Shown here piece after piece: positions 13,083 to 26,912 of a stretch of 64,000 nucleotides of DNA. The notes below the pieces were generated by a model. That model did no database searches. It worked only from the letters and a program-made list of their open reading frames with translations, and was not told the DNA's origin. The stretch's first letter is position 1, and each line of letters starts with the position of its first letter. The DNA lies in the NCBI GenBank assembly GCA_023525715.1, contig CM042013.1:78987494-79051493 (forward strand), in the 5' to 3' direction. Position numbers and translations under genes: made by a program. This stretch comes from Cichorium intybus (lineage: Eukaryota > Streptophyta > Magnoliopsida > Asterales > Asteraceae).

Positions 13083-13858
13083 ATGGCATTACGACCCCCA
13101 TACGCTGCTCGTAACAACCGAAGGCTAGCCGCCCTTATCGCTAAGGAGGTAGCAAATGTCATCCCAACAATTGCAACCCATCTTCAAGCTCTTCAGCCGC
13201 AAGCTCCAGCAACCACTCATCGTTGCTCGTTTAAGCACTTTCGTAGCTGCAATCCGCCTTACTTCAAAGGCATAGATGGTGCCACCGCACTCCTCACATG
13301 GATCGAAGAAATGGAGAGTACTTTCATCCACAGCGAATGCCCTGAGGACCTGATGGTCCGTCATGCTACAGGGTGCCTCCAAGGTCATGCTCTCACATGG
13401 TGGAACCTAGAAAAACGGACAAAGGGAGAGGGTGTTTCATTGGGAATGACCTGGCCAAAACTAAAGGAACGCATGAGGGAGAAGTTCTGCCCTGACAGCG
13501 AATTACAAACTCTCGAGGATGAATTTTGGAATCTGAAACAGGTGGGGGCGATAACGTGACCTATACCAATAGATTCCATGATCTCTCGAGACTCCTACCT
13601 CACATGGTTCAACCTATGAAAACTGCAATACGCAGCTACATCAAAGGGTTACCGCGCCAGATCCATGATTCGGTGACCAGCAGCAGGCCATCTACCCTGG
13701 AATCCGCTATTGAAATAGCAGGTCAACTCAACGAGGATAATATGAACCATGGTGTCCTCCCACGCAAGGGTTCAAAGATGACAACTGAAAAGCCGACCCC
13801 TGAGACTCCCCTAATTGTCAAGTCCGAGTCCTCACACCGACACGAAAAAAAGAAGTAG
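13083..13858 (+). pseudogene. gag: Ty3 gag (capsid part) of element A, frameshifted
   Basis: Starts at ATG 13083 (MALRPPYAARNNRRL). The retrotransposon gag core follows: an aromatic NPPYFKG segment, an LTWIEEMES helix, then LQGHALTWWN at about residues 99-108. The frame closes at 13557 and continues in another frame (13526-13858, with TNRFHDLSRLLPHM and the helix after it). A second shift near 13815 leads to the zinc-knuckle frame. The product would form virus-like particles in the cytoplasm. Copy B has lost this whole region. Confidence 0.75.
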
Positions 13859-13981
13859 AAAAGCCATCACCACAACCATGCTGTTATTACCCCTGCTGCT
13901 CCTATCACCCACGTCACCCAACCAAACAAAAAGCCGTATACAGGACCTCACCCCCTCTGTAACCATTGTAACTATCACCAT

Positions 13982-16027
13982 ATGTCCACCAGCCCGTGTC
14001 GCCTTTGTACGACTTGTGGTAGCTATAGCCACTTGGCGGACACATGCCGTGCACCAAAAACTCAGCGACCATTCGCTCTACCCTCAAATCAGCAAACACA
14101 AACCCGGTATCCAACTGGAACATGCTTCAAGTGTGGTGACCCCACCCATTTCAGAAACGCGTGTCCTAGGCTTGTCAATATCATTAACACTCAAGCCCAG
14201 GCAAATCCAACAATGCATGTTCCAGCTCCCAAAGGCCGAGCATTTGTCATTACCGCAACCCAAGCACAGACCGATAACAAGGTCGTAAATGGTACGTTTC
14301 TCATAAATGACTGCTACGCGTCAGTACTTTTTGATTCAGGTGCCGATAAAAGTTTTGTGTCTTTGGAATTTAAACCCATACTTCACACACCTCGTACGAT
14401 TCTTGATGAAAACTTTACCGTAGAAGTCGCCAATGGAAAATACATTTCACTCAATGCAGTCATCCAAGATTGCACTTTCGATTTTTGCGGTCATAAAATT
14501 TCCGTCAATTTAGTTCCTATGGAACTTGGTAGCTTCGACATCATCGTGGGAATGGATTGGCTATCCCAAAACCATGCTGAAATAGTATGTTACGAGAAGT
14601 TTATTCGTATTCCTCTTGCCGACGGTCAAAGTCTTCGTATTTATGGCGAGACTCGTTCAAAAAAGCTTAGTCTTATGTCATGTACTCAAGCTCAATCATA
14701 TCTACGTAAAGAATACATGGCTTTCTTAGCCCATGTGCTGGAAACAAAGGTCGAAAAAAAGAAGATCGAAGATATTCCGATTGTACAAGACTTTCCCGAC
14801 ATCTTTCCCGATGACATATCTGGACTCCCTCCAGTATGTGAGCTAGAGTTCCGCATCGATCTCGTTCCTGAGGCTGCTCCCATAGCCAAGTCTCCATATC
14901 GGTTGGCTCCAACCGAGATGCAAGAATTGACAAGTCAGCTCCAAGAATTAACCGATAATGGATTTATCCGCCCTAGTACTTCACCCTGGGGAGCCCCGGT
15001 TCTCTTCATTAAAAAGAAAGATGGTTCGTTTCGTATGTGTATCGATTATCGGGAGTTAAAGAAATTGACCATCAAGAACCGATATCTGTTACCTCGGATC
15101 GACGACCTTTTTGATCAGCTTCAAGGAGCTTCATGCTTCTCAAAAATCGACCTCCGCTCGGGTTATCACCAACTTCCAGTACGGGAAGAAGACATCCCCA
15201 AAACTGCTTTCCGAACCCGCTATGGTCATTACGAGTTCACCGTTATGCCTTTTGGCCTAACGAATGCCCCTGCCGCATTCATGGACTTGATGAATCGGGT
15301 ATTTAAACCTTATCTCGACCGTTTTGTTATCGTCTTTATTGATGACATCCTCATTTACTCCAAGACAAAGGAAGACCATGAAAGACACCTTCGTCTAACT
15401 CTCCAAACATTGCAAGGAAATCAGCTTTATGCCAAATTTTTGAAATGCGAGTTTTGGTTAAATGAGGTACAATTCCTCGGTCATATTGTAAGTGACAAGG
15501 GTATTTTAGTTGATCCTGCAAAAGTTGAAGCAATCAAGAATTGGAAAGCCCCACGTACCCCCAAGGAAATTCGGTCATTCCTCGGTTTAGCCGGCTATTA
15601 CCGGTGTTTCATTTCATATTTCTCAAAGATCGCTTTACCGCTTACTTTTATCACTTGCAAGGGTACGCCATTTGATTGGGGACCTAAGCAGGAAGACGCT
15701 TTCCAAACCCTTAAACAAAGATTGTGTGATGCTCCGATTCTTACACTCCCTGAAGGATCCGAAGATTTCGTGGTATATTGCGATGCCTCCAATCTCGGTC
15801 TAGGTTGTGTTTTGATGCAATGGGGAAAGGTTATAGCTTACGCATCGCGACAACTCAAAATCCATGAAAGGAATTATACGACTCATGATTTGGAGCTCGG
15901 TGTCGTGGTTTTCGCTCTTAAAATTTGGAGGCATTACCTTTACGACACTAAATGCGTAATTTTTACCGACCACAAGAGCTTGCAACATATTCTTAATCAA
16001 AAGGAACTCAATATGAGACAAACATGA
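13982..16027 (+). CDS. pol: Ty3 zinc knuckles, protease, RT and RNase H of element A
   Basis: A 681-codon open frame. Two CX2CX4HX4C zinc knuckles come first (CTTCGSYSHLADTC and CFKCGDPTHFRNAC). The aspartic protease follows, with active site LFDSGADKS near residue 116 and GMDWL later. RT has KKKDGSFRMCIDYREL, KIDLRSGYHQL, FGLTNAPAAF and the catalytic FIDDILIYSK. RNase H starts with VVYCDASNLGLG. The frame ends in TGA at 16025 where copy B has CGA, so a single C-to-T change cuts RNase H from integrase. The frame has no upstream start of its own, so it depends on the broken gag. Confidence 0.88.
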   Translation: MSTSPCRLCTTCGSYSHLADTCRAPKTQRPFALPSNQQTQTRYPTGTCFKCGDPTHFRNACPRLVNIINTQAQANPTMHVPAPKGRAFVITATQAQTDNKVVNGTFLINDCYASVLFDSGADKSFVSLEFKPILHTPRTILDENFTVEVANGKYISLNAVIQDCTFDFCGHKISVNLVPMELGSFDIIVGMDWLSQNHAEIVCYEKFIRIPLADGQSLRIYGETRSKKLSLMSCTQAQSYLRKEYMAFLAHVLETKVEKKKIEDIPIVQDFPDIFPDDISGLPPVCELEFRIDLVPEAAPIAKSPYRLAPTEMQELTSQLQELTDNGFIRPSTSPWGAPVLFIKKKDGSFRMCIDYRELKKLTIKNRYLLPRIDDLFDQLQGASCFSKIDLRSGYHQLPVREEDIPKTAFRTRYGHYEFTVMPFGLTNAPAAFMDLMNRVFKPYLDRFVIVFIDDILIYSKTKEDHERHLRLTLQTLQGNQLYAKFLKCEFWLNEVQFLGHIVSDKGILVDPAKVEAIKNWKAPRTPKEIRSFLGLAGYYRCFISYFSKIALPLTFITCKGTPFDWGPKQEDAFQTLKQRLCDAPILTLPEGSEDFVVYCDASNLGLGCVLMQWGKVIAYASRQLKIHERNYTTHDLELGVVVFALKIWRHYLYDTKCVIFTDHKSLQHILNQKELNMRQT

Positions 16028-17605
16028 TGGGTCGAACTCCTAAATGATTACGAGTGTGAAACACGCTATCATCCGGGCAAGGAAAACGTGGTAGCCAACG
16101 CGTTAAGTCGAAAAGAACATGCCAAAGCATTTCATCTAATATGTTCTCCTATCTTGTCCAATCTCAGCGACCGAATTCGAGGAGCCCAACACTCGGCAAT
16201 TACCGAAAATGACATGCCCACGGGAATTGATGGGGAGTTGGAAAGTAAATCTGATGGCATTTTCTATTATCAAGATCGCATCTGGATCCCAGATCGCGAC
16301 AATCTTCGTACCTTCCTGATGGAAGAAATCCATAAAACTCGATATTCCATTCATCCTGGCGCTGACAAGATGTATCATGGCCTGAGAACCAATTATTTGT
16401 GGTCGAGAATGAAAAAGGATATTGCTTTATTCGTGGCCAAATGTCTTACATGTTCCTAGGTCAAAGCAGAACATCAACGACCCTCTGGACTATTGGTCCA
16501 ACAGGTAATCCCCGAGTGGGAATGGGAAGCGATCGCCATAGATTTCGTAACCAAACTTCCCCGTACCACCAAGGGACACGACAGCATTTGGGTAATCATT
16601 GACCGTTTGACCAAATCCGCTCATTTCCTTCCCATCCGTGAACATTTCAAGGTCGAACAACTTGCTCGGATTTACATCGACGTGATACTTAGTTGGCATG
16701 GCATCCCTCTCAGCATCATTTCAGATCGTGATGGGAGATTTCTCTCTCGGTTTTGGCAATCACTTCAAGCAGCCATGGGAACCCGCCTCGATCTCAGTAC
16801 CGCCTATCATCCTCAAACCGATGGTCAATCTGAGAGGACAATTCAAACACTCGAAGATATGTTGAGGGTGTGTATCTTAGATTTCGGAGGAAACTGGGAC
16901 TCTCATTTACCGTTGGTGGAATGATCCTATAATAACAGTTATCATTCTAGCATCAAGATGCCGCCATTTGAGGCATTGTATGGCCGTAAATGCCGATCTC
17001 CTATTTGCTGGCATGAAATTGGCGAGTCCCACGTGATTCGCGCAACAGTGGATTCTCCAATCGTTGGTCCTGAGCTTATCCAGGAAACAACCGATAAAAT
17101 CACTCAGATTCGCAATAACCTTCTCCCAGCTCGTAGCCGACAAAAGAGTTATGCCGACAAGCGAGGCAAACCGCTTGAATTTACCGTGGGTGACATGGTA
17201 ATGTTAAAAGTGTCCCCATGGAAAGGTGTGGTTCGATTTGGACGCAAGGGTAAATTGGCACCACGCTATGTAGGCCCGTTCAAAATCCTGAAAAGGATCG
17301 GACCAGTAGCCTACGAGTTGGATCTACCAATAGAGCTTAATAAATTTCACTCAGTATTTCATATAGCCAACCTCAAGAAGTGTTTAGCTGACGAGAACCT
17401 TCATGTTCCTCTCGAGGATATCCAAATCGACGAGACAATGCAATTTATCGAGAAACCCTTGGAAATTGCAAACCGAAAGGAAAAGCAACTCAGAAGAAGT
17501 CGCATTCCCCTGGTCAAGGTTAGGTGGCAGTCAGCACGTGGACCCGAGTATACATGGGAGCGTGAGGATCAAATGCGTACCAAATACCCGCAACTTTTCT
17601 CTTAA
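16028..17605 (+). pseudogene. int: Ty3 integrase and chromodomain-like end of element A, three stops
   Basis: Continues the polyprotein after the stop at 16025. The HHCC zinc region (HPGADKMYHGL ... CLTC) ends at a TAG (16457) where B reads AGG. The DDE core follows, with IAIDFVTKLP, SIISDRDGRF and the E in HPQTDGQSERT. Another stop lies at 16922, again absent from B. The last part (16958-17605) is open, with GKLAPRYVGPF and the C-terminal GPEYTWEREDQMRTKYPQLF. The catalytic D, D and E are all present. The breaks are point changes, so the decay is fairly recent. Confidence 0.85.
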
Positions 17606-17640
17606 GGTACTCTCTTCTTAAATTTCGGGACGAAATTTCC

Positions 17641-17655
17641 TAAAGTTGGGGAGAC
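17641..17655 (+). promoter_or_regulatory. Polypurine tract of element A
   Basis: AAAGTTGGGGAGAC directly precedes the LTR start TGTGACATCC. The same block with one change (AAAGTAGGGGAGAC) precedes the LTR of copy B. It would prime plus-strand DNA synthesis. Confidence 0.7.
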
Positions 17656-18636
17656 TGTGACATCCGCCTAAAATGGATTCGGGTCAACCCAACCCAATTG
17701 GAAATTTAATAAACCCTACTCGAGATTTTTTTGACGCTAATAGGATCAAAACCCTTACACTACGATATAAATTGACGTTAATAGCAATATAGCATAGTAT
17801 AATGTTATAACTATAATCAAATTAAATTATGGTACTATATTAAAATAACATCAAAGTATGATGCTCTAATTAAATTAAAAAATCAAACTTGAATGCTATA
17901 ATTAAACTTCAAATCAAAGTAGATTGTTATAATCAAATAATAACCTATTTTTTATAAAACTCTATTTTTATAAACACTACATTAAATTTTATAAAACTCT
18001 TAAGATGCTTGTGTTAGTGGGGAATTATGAAGACCACCAAAAGTAAAAGTTTATTCCCATTGTCTCCCACTCACACCTCCCATCATCTTTCCATTCATTT
18101 TTCTCCCAACACATTATTCTCATCACCACTCAAACCATATCCGAAATTAGGTTAATTGCCTTGACCTAGTCTATAGCCTCTAGGGTCCTCTCGTATGCTA
18201 GTTTATAAAATACACACACAACTGCATGCAACTCGCACTTAGAAAATCCTAGGAATACCTTTGTGTGCTAATTGCTCCCTTGTGTGCTTACGTATTATTC
18301 CCGACACTTATATGTGTGCATACACTTGTAAATTTTCTCCTATTTCTCTTAAAATCACACACATACTCAAATGGTTTCAAAATAAAAATTTATATACATA
18401 TATATTCCTTAGAGCTCATAGGAAATTAAAAGTCATTCACTCTAGTTGGGTAGGATCAAAGTAATGGACGCGTAGTAACTGGAAGGGGGAGGTGCCGGTA
18501 GCCCGAAAGTCCTGACTAGGTAAGCATTCGTATACATCCCAATCAACCGAGGGACCAGTTTGCTTACCTGGGGACCAAAGGCGAGAGTTCCCAAACCTAT
18601 AGGCCAAAGCGCGTTATTCACATTACTTTTGAGCCA
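17656..18636 (+). mobile_element. LTR sequence between elements A and B
   Basis: Begins with TGTGACATCC right after the polypurine tract. It is AT-rich, with a pyrimidine-rich stretch (about 18060-18130) like the start of an LTR transcript, and a G-rich part near 18480-18600. It runs straight into the block shared with 12776-13022, with no CA end and no primer site, so either the LTR continues into that block or the LTR end was deleted. Confidence 0.6.
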
Positions 18637-18880
18637 TCAAAATACCCGACCTTATCAAACGTATCCGAAAGGATACACTCCAAAATGGCCAACTCATTGG
18701 ACTATTAAGTTCCTAAATGGGCCTAGAAGTGGGAAAAACATGTGAAAACTTAGTATTGTGGGGGCCCACGCAATTGCTACATGCTTCACATTTAGTACCC
18801 ATGGAAAGCCCAAAAGGTGCCCAACACTCCTAACCATGGCCCAACAAGTGTTTTACAATCATTTTACCCAACAATGTCTA
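18637..18880 (+). repeat. Second copy of the block before gag (element B)
   Basis: Matches 12776-13022. It is interrupted at its right end by the 320-bp insertion at 18881-19200, after which the shared sequence resumes (CTACAAACTTAATTTAC). Confidence 0.75.
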
Positions 18881-19200
18881 TGTTGAAATTTGAGAGTTGG
18901 ATCGAGATTCAAAAATGCGGAATAACGTAAATAAACAAGATCAAGAACAGACAATATGAAGAACTGATGTCAAATGATTAACAAAGCAACTCAAGAACAA
19001 TTCGATGTGAACTATTCTGTATGAGAGCCGTCAAGAGATTACAAAAGTTAACCCTAACAAGGGTACGAATAAGCTATTTAAACAGAAACTAAGTATGGAA
19101 GGACAGACCCATTCCATAACCAATAGCATAATTATAGGCTAAAATTCGGGCAACAAATCCGATCAGCATGTTTGACTCAATCTTTATTTATGACTAAACA
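18881..19200. mobile_element. 320-bp solo LTR with 5-bp target duplication
   Basis: Starts TGTTGAAATT and ends TGACTAAACA, so it has TG...CA ends with TGTT/AACA inverted. It is flanked on both sides by GTCTA (18876-18880 and 19201-19205). Copy A has a single uninterrupted sequence at this place, which proves an insertion. No coding content and no polypurine or primer site are present, so it is a solo LTR (or a very small LTR-like element). A TATTTAAA stretch near 19075 could be its TATA box. The start resembles Ty1-type LTRs. Confidence 0.85.
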
Positions 19201-19970
19201 GTCTACAAACTTAATTTACAAATAACTCACAAGTCCATGTACGTGTTTCTCATAGATGGCATTACGACCCCCTCTATAACCATTGTAACTATCACCATAT
19301 GTCCACCAGCCTGTGTCGCCTTTGTACGACTTGTGGTCGCTATGGCCACGTGGAGGACACATGCTGTGCACCAAAAACTCAGCGACCATTCGCTCTACCC
19401 TCAAATCAGCAAACACAAACCCGGTATCCAACTGGAAGATGCTTCAACTGTGGTGACCCCACCCATTTCAGAAACGTGTGTCCTACGCTTGTCAATATCA
19501 TTAACACTCAAGCCCAGGCAAATCCAACAATGCAGGTTCCAGCTCCCAAAGACCGAGCATTTGTCATTACCGCAACCCAAGCACAGACCGATAATAAGGT
19601 CGTAAATTGTACGTTTCTCATAAATGACTGCTACGCGTTAGTACTTTTTGATTCAGGTGCCGATAAAAGTTTTGTATCTTTGGAATTTGAACCCATACTT
19701 CACACACCTCGCACGATTCTTGATGAACACTTTACCGTAGAAGTCGCCAATGGAAAATACATTTCACTCAATGCAGTCATCCAAGATTGCACTTTCGATT
19801 TTTGCGGTCATAAATTTTCCGTCAATTAAGTTCCTATGGAACTTGGTAGCTTCGACATCATCGTGGGAATGGATTGGCTATCCCAAAACCATGCTGAAAT
19901 AGTATGTTACGAGAAGTTTATTCGTATTCCTCTTGCCGACGGTCAAAGTCTTCGTATTTATGGCTAGACT
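19201..19970 (+). pseudogene. Element B: gag deleted, zinc knuckles and protease remain
   Basis: The gag start (ATGGCATTACGACCCC, 19256) jumps directly to sequence matching 13950 in copy A. About 850 bases, the whole capsid region, are missing, with CCCC at the junction. Two zinc knuckles (CTTCGRYGHVEDTC and CFNCGDPTHFRNVC) and the protease DSGADKS follow. Stops at 19827 and 19964 end the protease frame. Copy B therefore cannot make Gag. Confidence 0.82.
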
Positions 19971-19991
19971 CGTTCAAAAAAGCTTAGTCTT

Positions 19992-21500
19992 ATGTCATGT
20001 ACTCAAGCTCGATCATATCTACGTAAAGAATACATGGCTTTCTTAGCCCATGTGGTGGAAACAAAGGTCAAAGAAAAGAAGATCGAAGATATTCCGATTG
20101 TACGAGACTTTCCTGACATCTTTCCCGATGACGTATCTGGACTCCCTCCAGTACGTGAGCTAGAGTTCCACATCGATCTCGTTCCTGAGACTGCTCCCAT
20201 TGCCAAGTCTCCATATCGGTTGGCTCCAACCGAGATGCAAGAATTGGCAAGTCAGCTCCAAAAATTGACCGATAAGGGATTTATCCGCCCTAATACTTCA
20301 CCCTGGGGAGCCCCGGTTCTTTTCATCAAAAAGAAAGATGGTTCGTTTCGTATATGTATCGATTATCGGGAGTTAAATAAATTCACCATCAAGAACCTAT
20401 ATCCGTTACCTCGGATCGACGACCTTTTTGATCAGCTTCAAGGAGCTTCATGCTTCTCAAAAATCGACCTCCGCTCGGGTTATCACCAACTTCGAGTACG
20501 GGAAGAAGTCATCCCCAAAAACCGCTTTCCGAACCCGCTATGGTCATTACGAGTTCACCGTTATGCCTTTTGGCCTAACGAATGCCCCTGCCGCATTCAT
20601 GGACTTGATGAATCGGGTATTTAAACCTTATCTCGACCGTTTTGTTATCGTCTTTATTGATGACATCCTCATTTACTCCAAGACAAAGGCAGACCATGAA
20701 AGACACCTTCGTCTAACTCTCCAAACATTGCAAGGAAATCAACTCTATGCCAAATTTTCGAAATGCGAGTTTTGGTTAAATGAGGTACAATTCCTCGGTA
20801 ATATTGTAAGTGAAAAAGGTATTTGAGTCGATCCCGCAAAAGTTGAAGCAGTTAAGAATTGGAAAGCCCCACATACCCCCAAGGAAATTCGGTCATTCCT
20901 CGGTTTAGCTGGCTATTACCGGCGTTTCATTTCAAATTTCTCAAAGATCGCTTTACCGCTTACTTTTCTCACTTGCAAGGGTACGCCATTTGATTGGGGA
21001 CCCAAGCAGGAAGACGCTTTCTAAACCCTTAAACAAAGATTGTGTGACGCTCCGATTCTTACACTCCCTGAAGGATCCGAAGATTTCGTGGTATACTGCG
21101 ATGCCTCCAATCTCGGTCTAGGTTGTGTTTTGATGCAAAGGGGAAAGGTTATAGCTTACGCATTGCGACAACTCAAAATCCATGAAAGGAATTATACGAC
21201 TCATGATTTGGAGCTCGGTGCCGTGGTTTTCGCCCTTAAAATTTAGAGGCATTACCTTTACGACACTAAATGCGTAATTTTCACCGACCACAAGAGCTTG
21301 CAACATATTCTTAATCAAAAGGAACTCAATATGAGACAAACACGATGGGTCGAACTCCTAAATGATTACGAGTGTGAAATACGCTATCATCCGGATAAGG
21401 CAAACGTGGTAGCCGACGTGTTAAGTCGAAAAGAACATGCCAAAGCATTTCATCTAATATGTTCTCCTATCTTGTCCAATCTCAGCGACCGAATTCGAGG
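19992..21500 (+). pseudogene. pol: Element B: RT and RNase H, several breaks
   Basis: RT motifs match copy A (KKKDGSFRICIDYREL, KIDLRSGYHQL, FGLTNAPAAF, FIDDILIYSK). An extra A in a run near 20515 shifts the frame inside RT. Stops follow at 20825, 21023, 21244 and 21505. RNase H (VVYCDASNLGLG) is recognisable. Copy A is intact over most of this, so the two copies have decayed independently since they separated. Confidence 0.85.
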
Positions 21501-21531
21501 AGCCTAACACTCGGCAATTACCGAAAATGGC

Positions 21532-22923
21532 ATGCCCACGGGAATTGAAGGGGAGTTGGAATGTAAATCTGATGGTATTTTTTATTATCAAGATCGCATC
21601 TGGATCCCAGATCGCGACAATCTTCGTACCTTCCTGATGGAAGAAATCCATAAAACTCGATATTCGATTCATCCTGGTGCTGACAAGATGTATCATGGCC
21701 TGAGAACCAATTATTGGTGGTCGGGAATGAAAAAGGATATTGCTTTATTCGTGGCCAAATGTCTTACATGTTCCAGGGTCAAAGCAGAACATCAACATCC
21801 CTCTGGACTATTGGTCCAACCGGTAATCCCCGAGTGGAAATGGGAAGCGATCGCCATGGATTTCGTAACCAAAATTCCTCGTACCACCAAGGGACACGAC
21901 AGCATTTGGGTAATCATTGACCGTTTGACCAAATCCGCTCATTTCCTTCCCATCCGTGAACATTTCAAGGTCGAACAACTTGCTTGGATTTACATCGACG
22001 AGATAGTTAGTCGGCATGGCATCCCTCTCAGCATCATTTCAGATCGTGATGGGAGATTTCTCTCTCGGTTTTGGCAATCACTTCAAGCAGCCATGGGAAC
22101 CCGCCTCGATCTCAGTACCGCCTATCATCCTCAAACCGATGGTCAATCTAAGAAGACAATTCAAACACTCGAATATATGTTGAGGGCGTGTGTCTTAGAT
22201 TTCGACGGAAACTGGGACTCTCATTTACCGTTGGTGGAATTCTCCTATAATAACAGTTATCATTCTAGCATCAAGATGCCACCATTTGAGGCATTGTATG
22301 GCCGTAAATGCCGATCTCCTATTTGCTGGCATGAAATTGGCGAGTCCCACGTGATTCGCGCAACAGTGGATTCTCCAATCGTTGGTCCTGAGCTTATCCA
22401 GGAAACAACCGACAAAATCACTCAGATTCACAATAACCTTCTCGCAGCTCGTAGCCGACAAAAGAGTTACGCCGACAAGCAACGCAAACCGCTTGAATTT
22501 ACCGTGGGTGACATGATCATGTTAAAAGTGTCCCCATGGAAAGGTATGGTTCGATTTGGACGCAAGGGTAAATTGGCACCACGCTATGTAGGCCCATTCA
22601 AAATCCTGAAAAGGATCAGACCAGTAGCCTACGAGTTGGATCTACAAATAGAGCTTAATAAAGTTCACCCAGTATTTCATATAGCCAACCTCAAGAAGTG
22701 TTTAGCTGACGAGAACCTTCATGTTCCTCTCGAGGATATCCAAATCGACGAGACAATGCAATTTATCGAGAAACCCTTGGAAATTGCAGACCGAAAGGAA
22801 AAACAACTCAAAAGAAGTCGCATTCCCCTGGTCAAGGTTAGGTGGCAGTCAGCACGTGGACCCGAGTATACATGGGAGCGTGAGGATCAAATGCGTACCA
22901 AATACCCGCAACTTTTCTCTTAA
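21532..22923 (+). CDS. int: Element B: integrase with chromodomain-like C-terminus, open
   Basis: A 463-codon open frame. It carries the HHCC zinc region (HPGADKMYHGL ... CLTC), the catalytic core (AMDFVTKIPR, SIISDRDGRF, HPQTDGQSKKT) and the C-terminal GPEYTWEREDQM block. In the core the usual QSERT is QSKKT, so the catalytic glutamate appears replaced by lysine, a likely inactivating change. The other two acidic residues remain. It is otherwise intact while copy A has two stops in this region. Confidence 0.85.
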   Translation: MPTGIEGELECKSDGIFYYQDRIWIPDRDNLRTFLMEEIHKTRYSIHPGADKMYHGLRTNYWWSGMKKDIALFVAKCLTCSRVKAEHQHPSGLLVQPVIPEWKWEAIAMDFVTKIPRTTKGHDSIWVIIDRLTKSAHFLPIREHFKVEQLAWIYIDEIVSRHGIPLSIISDRDGRFLSRFWQSLQAAMGTRLDLSTAYHPQTDGQSKKTIQTLEYMLRACVLDFDGNWDSHLPLVEFSYNNSYHSSIKMPPFEALYGRKCRSPICWHEIGESHVIRATVDSPIVGPELIQETTDKITQIHNNLLAARSRQKSYADKQRKPLEFTVGDMIMLKVSPWKGMVRFGRKGKLAPRYVGPFKILKRIRPVAYELDLQIELNKVHPVFHIANLKKCLADENLHVPLEDIQIDETMQFIEKPLEIADRKEKQLKRSRIPLVKVRWQSARGPEYTWEREDQMRTKYPQLFS

Positions 22924-22973
22924 GGTACTCTCTTCTTAAATTTCGGGACGAAATTTCCTAAAGTAGGGGAGAC

Positions 22974-25221
<2,248 letters not shown>

Positions 25222-26842
25222 ACCGCTCCCAATTCCAAATCATGAGTAGGGTAGTTAGCTTCATGGGGCTTCAACTGTCGCGAGGCGTAAGCAATCACCC
25301 TGCCTCGTTGCATCAAGACTGCCCCCAATCCCGAGATAGATGCATCGCAATAAACTACCATGTCCTCCATGCCTTCAGGCAACGTCAAAACCGGAGCTTC
25401 ACACAATTTCCGCCGCAAAGTCTCAAAAGCCTGCTGCTGCTCCTCACCCCACCGAATAGCAGCATTTTTCTTAGTTAGCCGAGTCAAAGGTACCGCAACC
25501 TTTGAGAAGTCTTGGATGAAACGACGATAATAACCAGCCAGACCCAAGAAACTTCTAATTTCAGAGGGAGTCTTCGGAACCTCCCACCGCATCACGGCCT
25601 CCACCTTAGCCGGGTGTACCATGATTCCTTGCTCATTGACAATGTGACCCAAAAACTGAACCTCCCGTAGCCAAAAGTCACACTTAGATAATTTTGCATA
25701 AAGCTTCTCCCTCCTTAAGGTCTCCAATACCTCTCTTAAATGCTGTTCATGTTGCTCCCTGCTCCGAGAGTAAACTAAGATATCGTCAATGAAAACTATA
25801 ACTGACCGATCCAACATCGGTCGACACACCCGATTCATTAAGTCCATAAAAGCTGCAGGGGCATTTGTCAGTCCAAACGGCATCACTACAAACTCGAAGT
25901 GGCCGTACCTCGTCCGAAAAGCCGTTTTCAGGATGTCTTCCTCCCGTACTCGCATTTGATGGTAGCCTGACCACAAATCAATTTTTGAAAACCACGAAGC
26001 GCCTTGCAGTTGGTCGAATAAGTCGTCGATGCGAGGTAATGGATATCGATTCTTCACCGTAAGCTTGTTCAGCTCACGATAATCTATGCACATCATATTG
26101 GAACCATCCTTCTTCTTAACAAACAAAATAGGCGCTCCCCACGATGAGCAACTGGGTCGAATAAATCCATTATCTAGTAACTCCCGAAGTTGAATAGACA
26201 ACTCCAGCATCTCTGGAGGCGCAAGACGATACGGTGCTTTAGCTATTGGAGCCGCACCGGGAGTTAATTCGATCTTAAATTCCACCTGTCTCTCTGGCGG
26301 CACGCCAGGCAGGTCCTCGGGAAAAACATCAGGAAAATCCCGAACTACCGGTATAGCACCTGCTTTCTGCTGTGGCTTCTTTTCTCGCGCGTCTAAAACA
26401 TAAGCCACAAACCCCGAACCTCCATGCTGAAAATGTCTGCGTGCCCTAGCAGCTGAACAGAAAACTGCACCTCGATTCTTTCTCTCGCCCTGCACAACCA
26501 GCTCTCCCCCACTTGGGGTTTGAATCCACACTCGCTTGTTCTTACAATCGATCCATGATTCATGCTGACCCAACCAATCCATACCGATGATGACTCGAGA
26601 GTCACTCAACGGTATAGGGATGAGATCGATCGGAAACTTTATTCCTTGAATCACTACTTCGCATCCCCGATAAACACTAGTCGCTTGCACGGTTTTATCA
26701 TCCGCAATTTCTACTTCTAACGGCCGATGAAGAGTTCCTAAAGCAACACCGAAACTCTTTCCCAACGCGGCAGACACAAAAGAATGACTAGCACCCGAAT
26801 CAAATAGTACAAAGGTAGGCGTAGAGTTGACTAAGAATGTTC
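25222..26842 (-). pseudogene. pol: Element C protease, RT and truncated RNase H
   Basis: On the minus strand the protease active site LFDSGASHS lies near 26800, followed by GMDWLGQHES. RT motifs follow: KKKDGSNMMCIDYREL, KIDLWSGYHQM, FGLTNAPAAF and FIDDILVYSR with the catalytic DD. RNase H begins VVYCDASISGLG and breaks off after DLELGAVV at 25222, where the LTR of element B starts. The frame from the first ATG (26777) is open to the breakpoint. SNMM replaces the usual SxRM in RT. Without integrase or an end it cannot move. Confidence 0.88.
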
Positions 26843-26912
26843 CTAATCAAAACATAATAGACACATTAATTACACACACCACAAACATGAGACAAGTAAA
26901 TAAAGAGTATCC
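26843..26912 (-). other. 70-bp insertion or degenerate intron between gag and protease of C
   Basis: Related Tekay elements read VVTGTFLVN without a gap. Here the codons for VVT are separated from TFLVNS by about 70 AT-rich bases ending in TTTTGATTAG. The 3' end looks like a splice acceptor, but there is no clean GT donor (G/GATACT). It could be a damaged short intron or an insertion. Confidence 0.35.
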
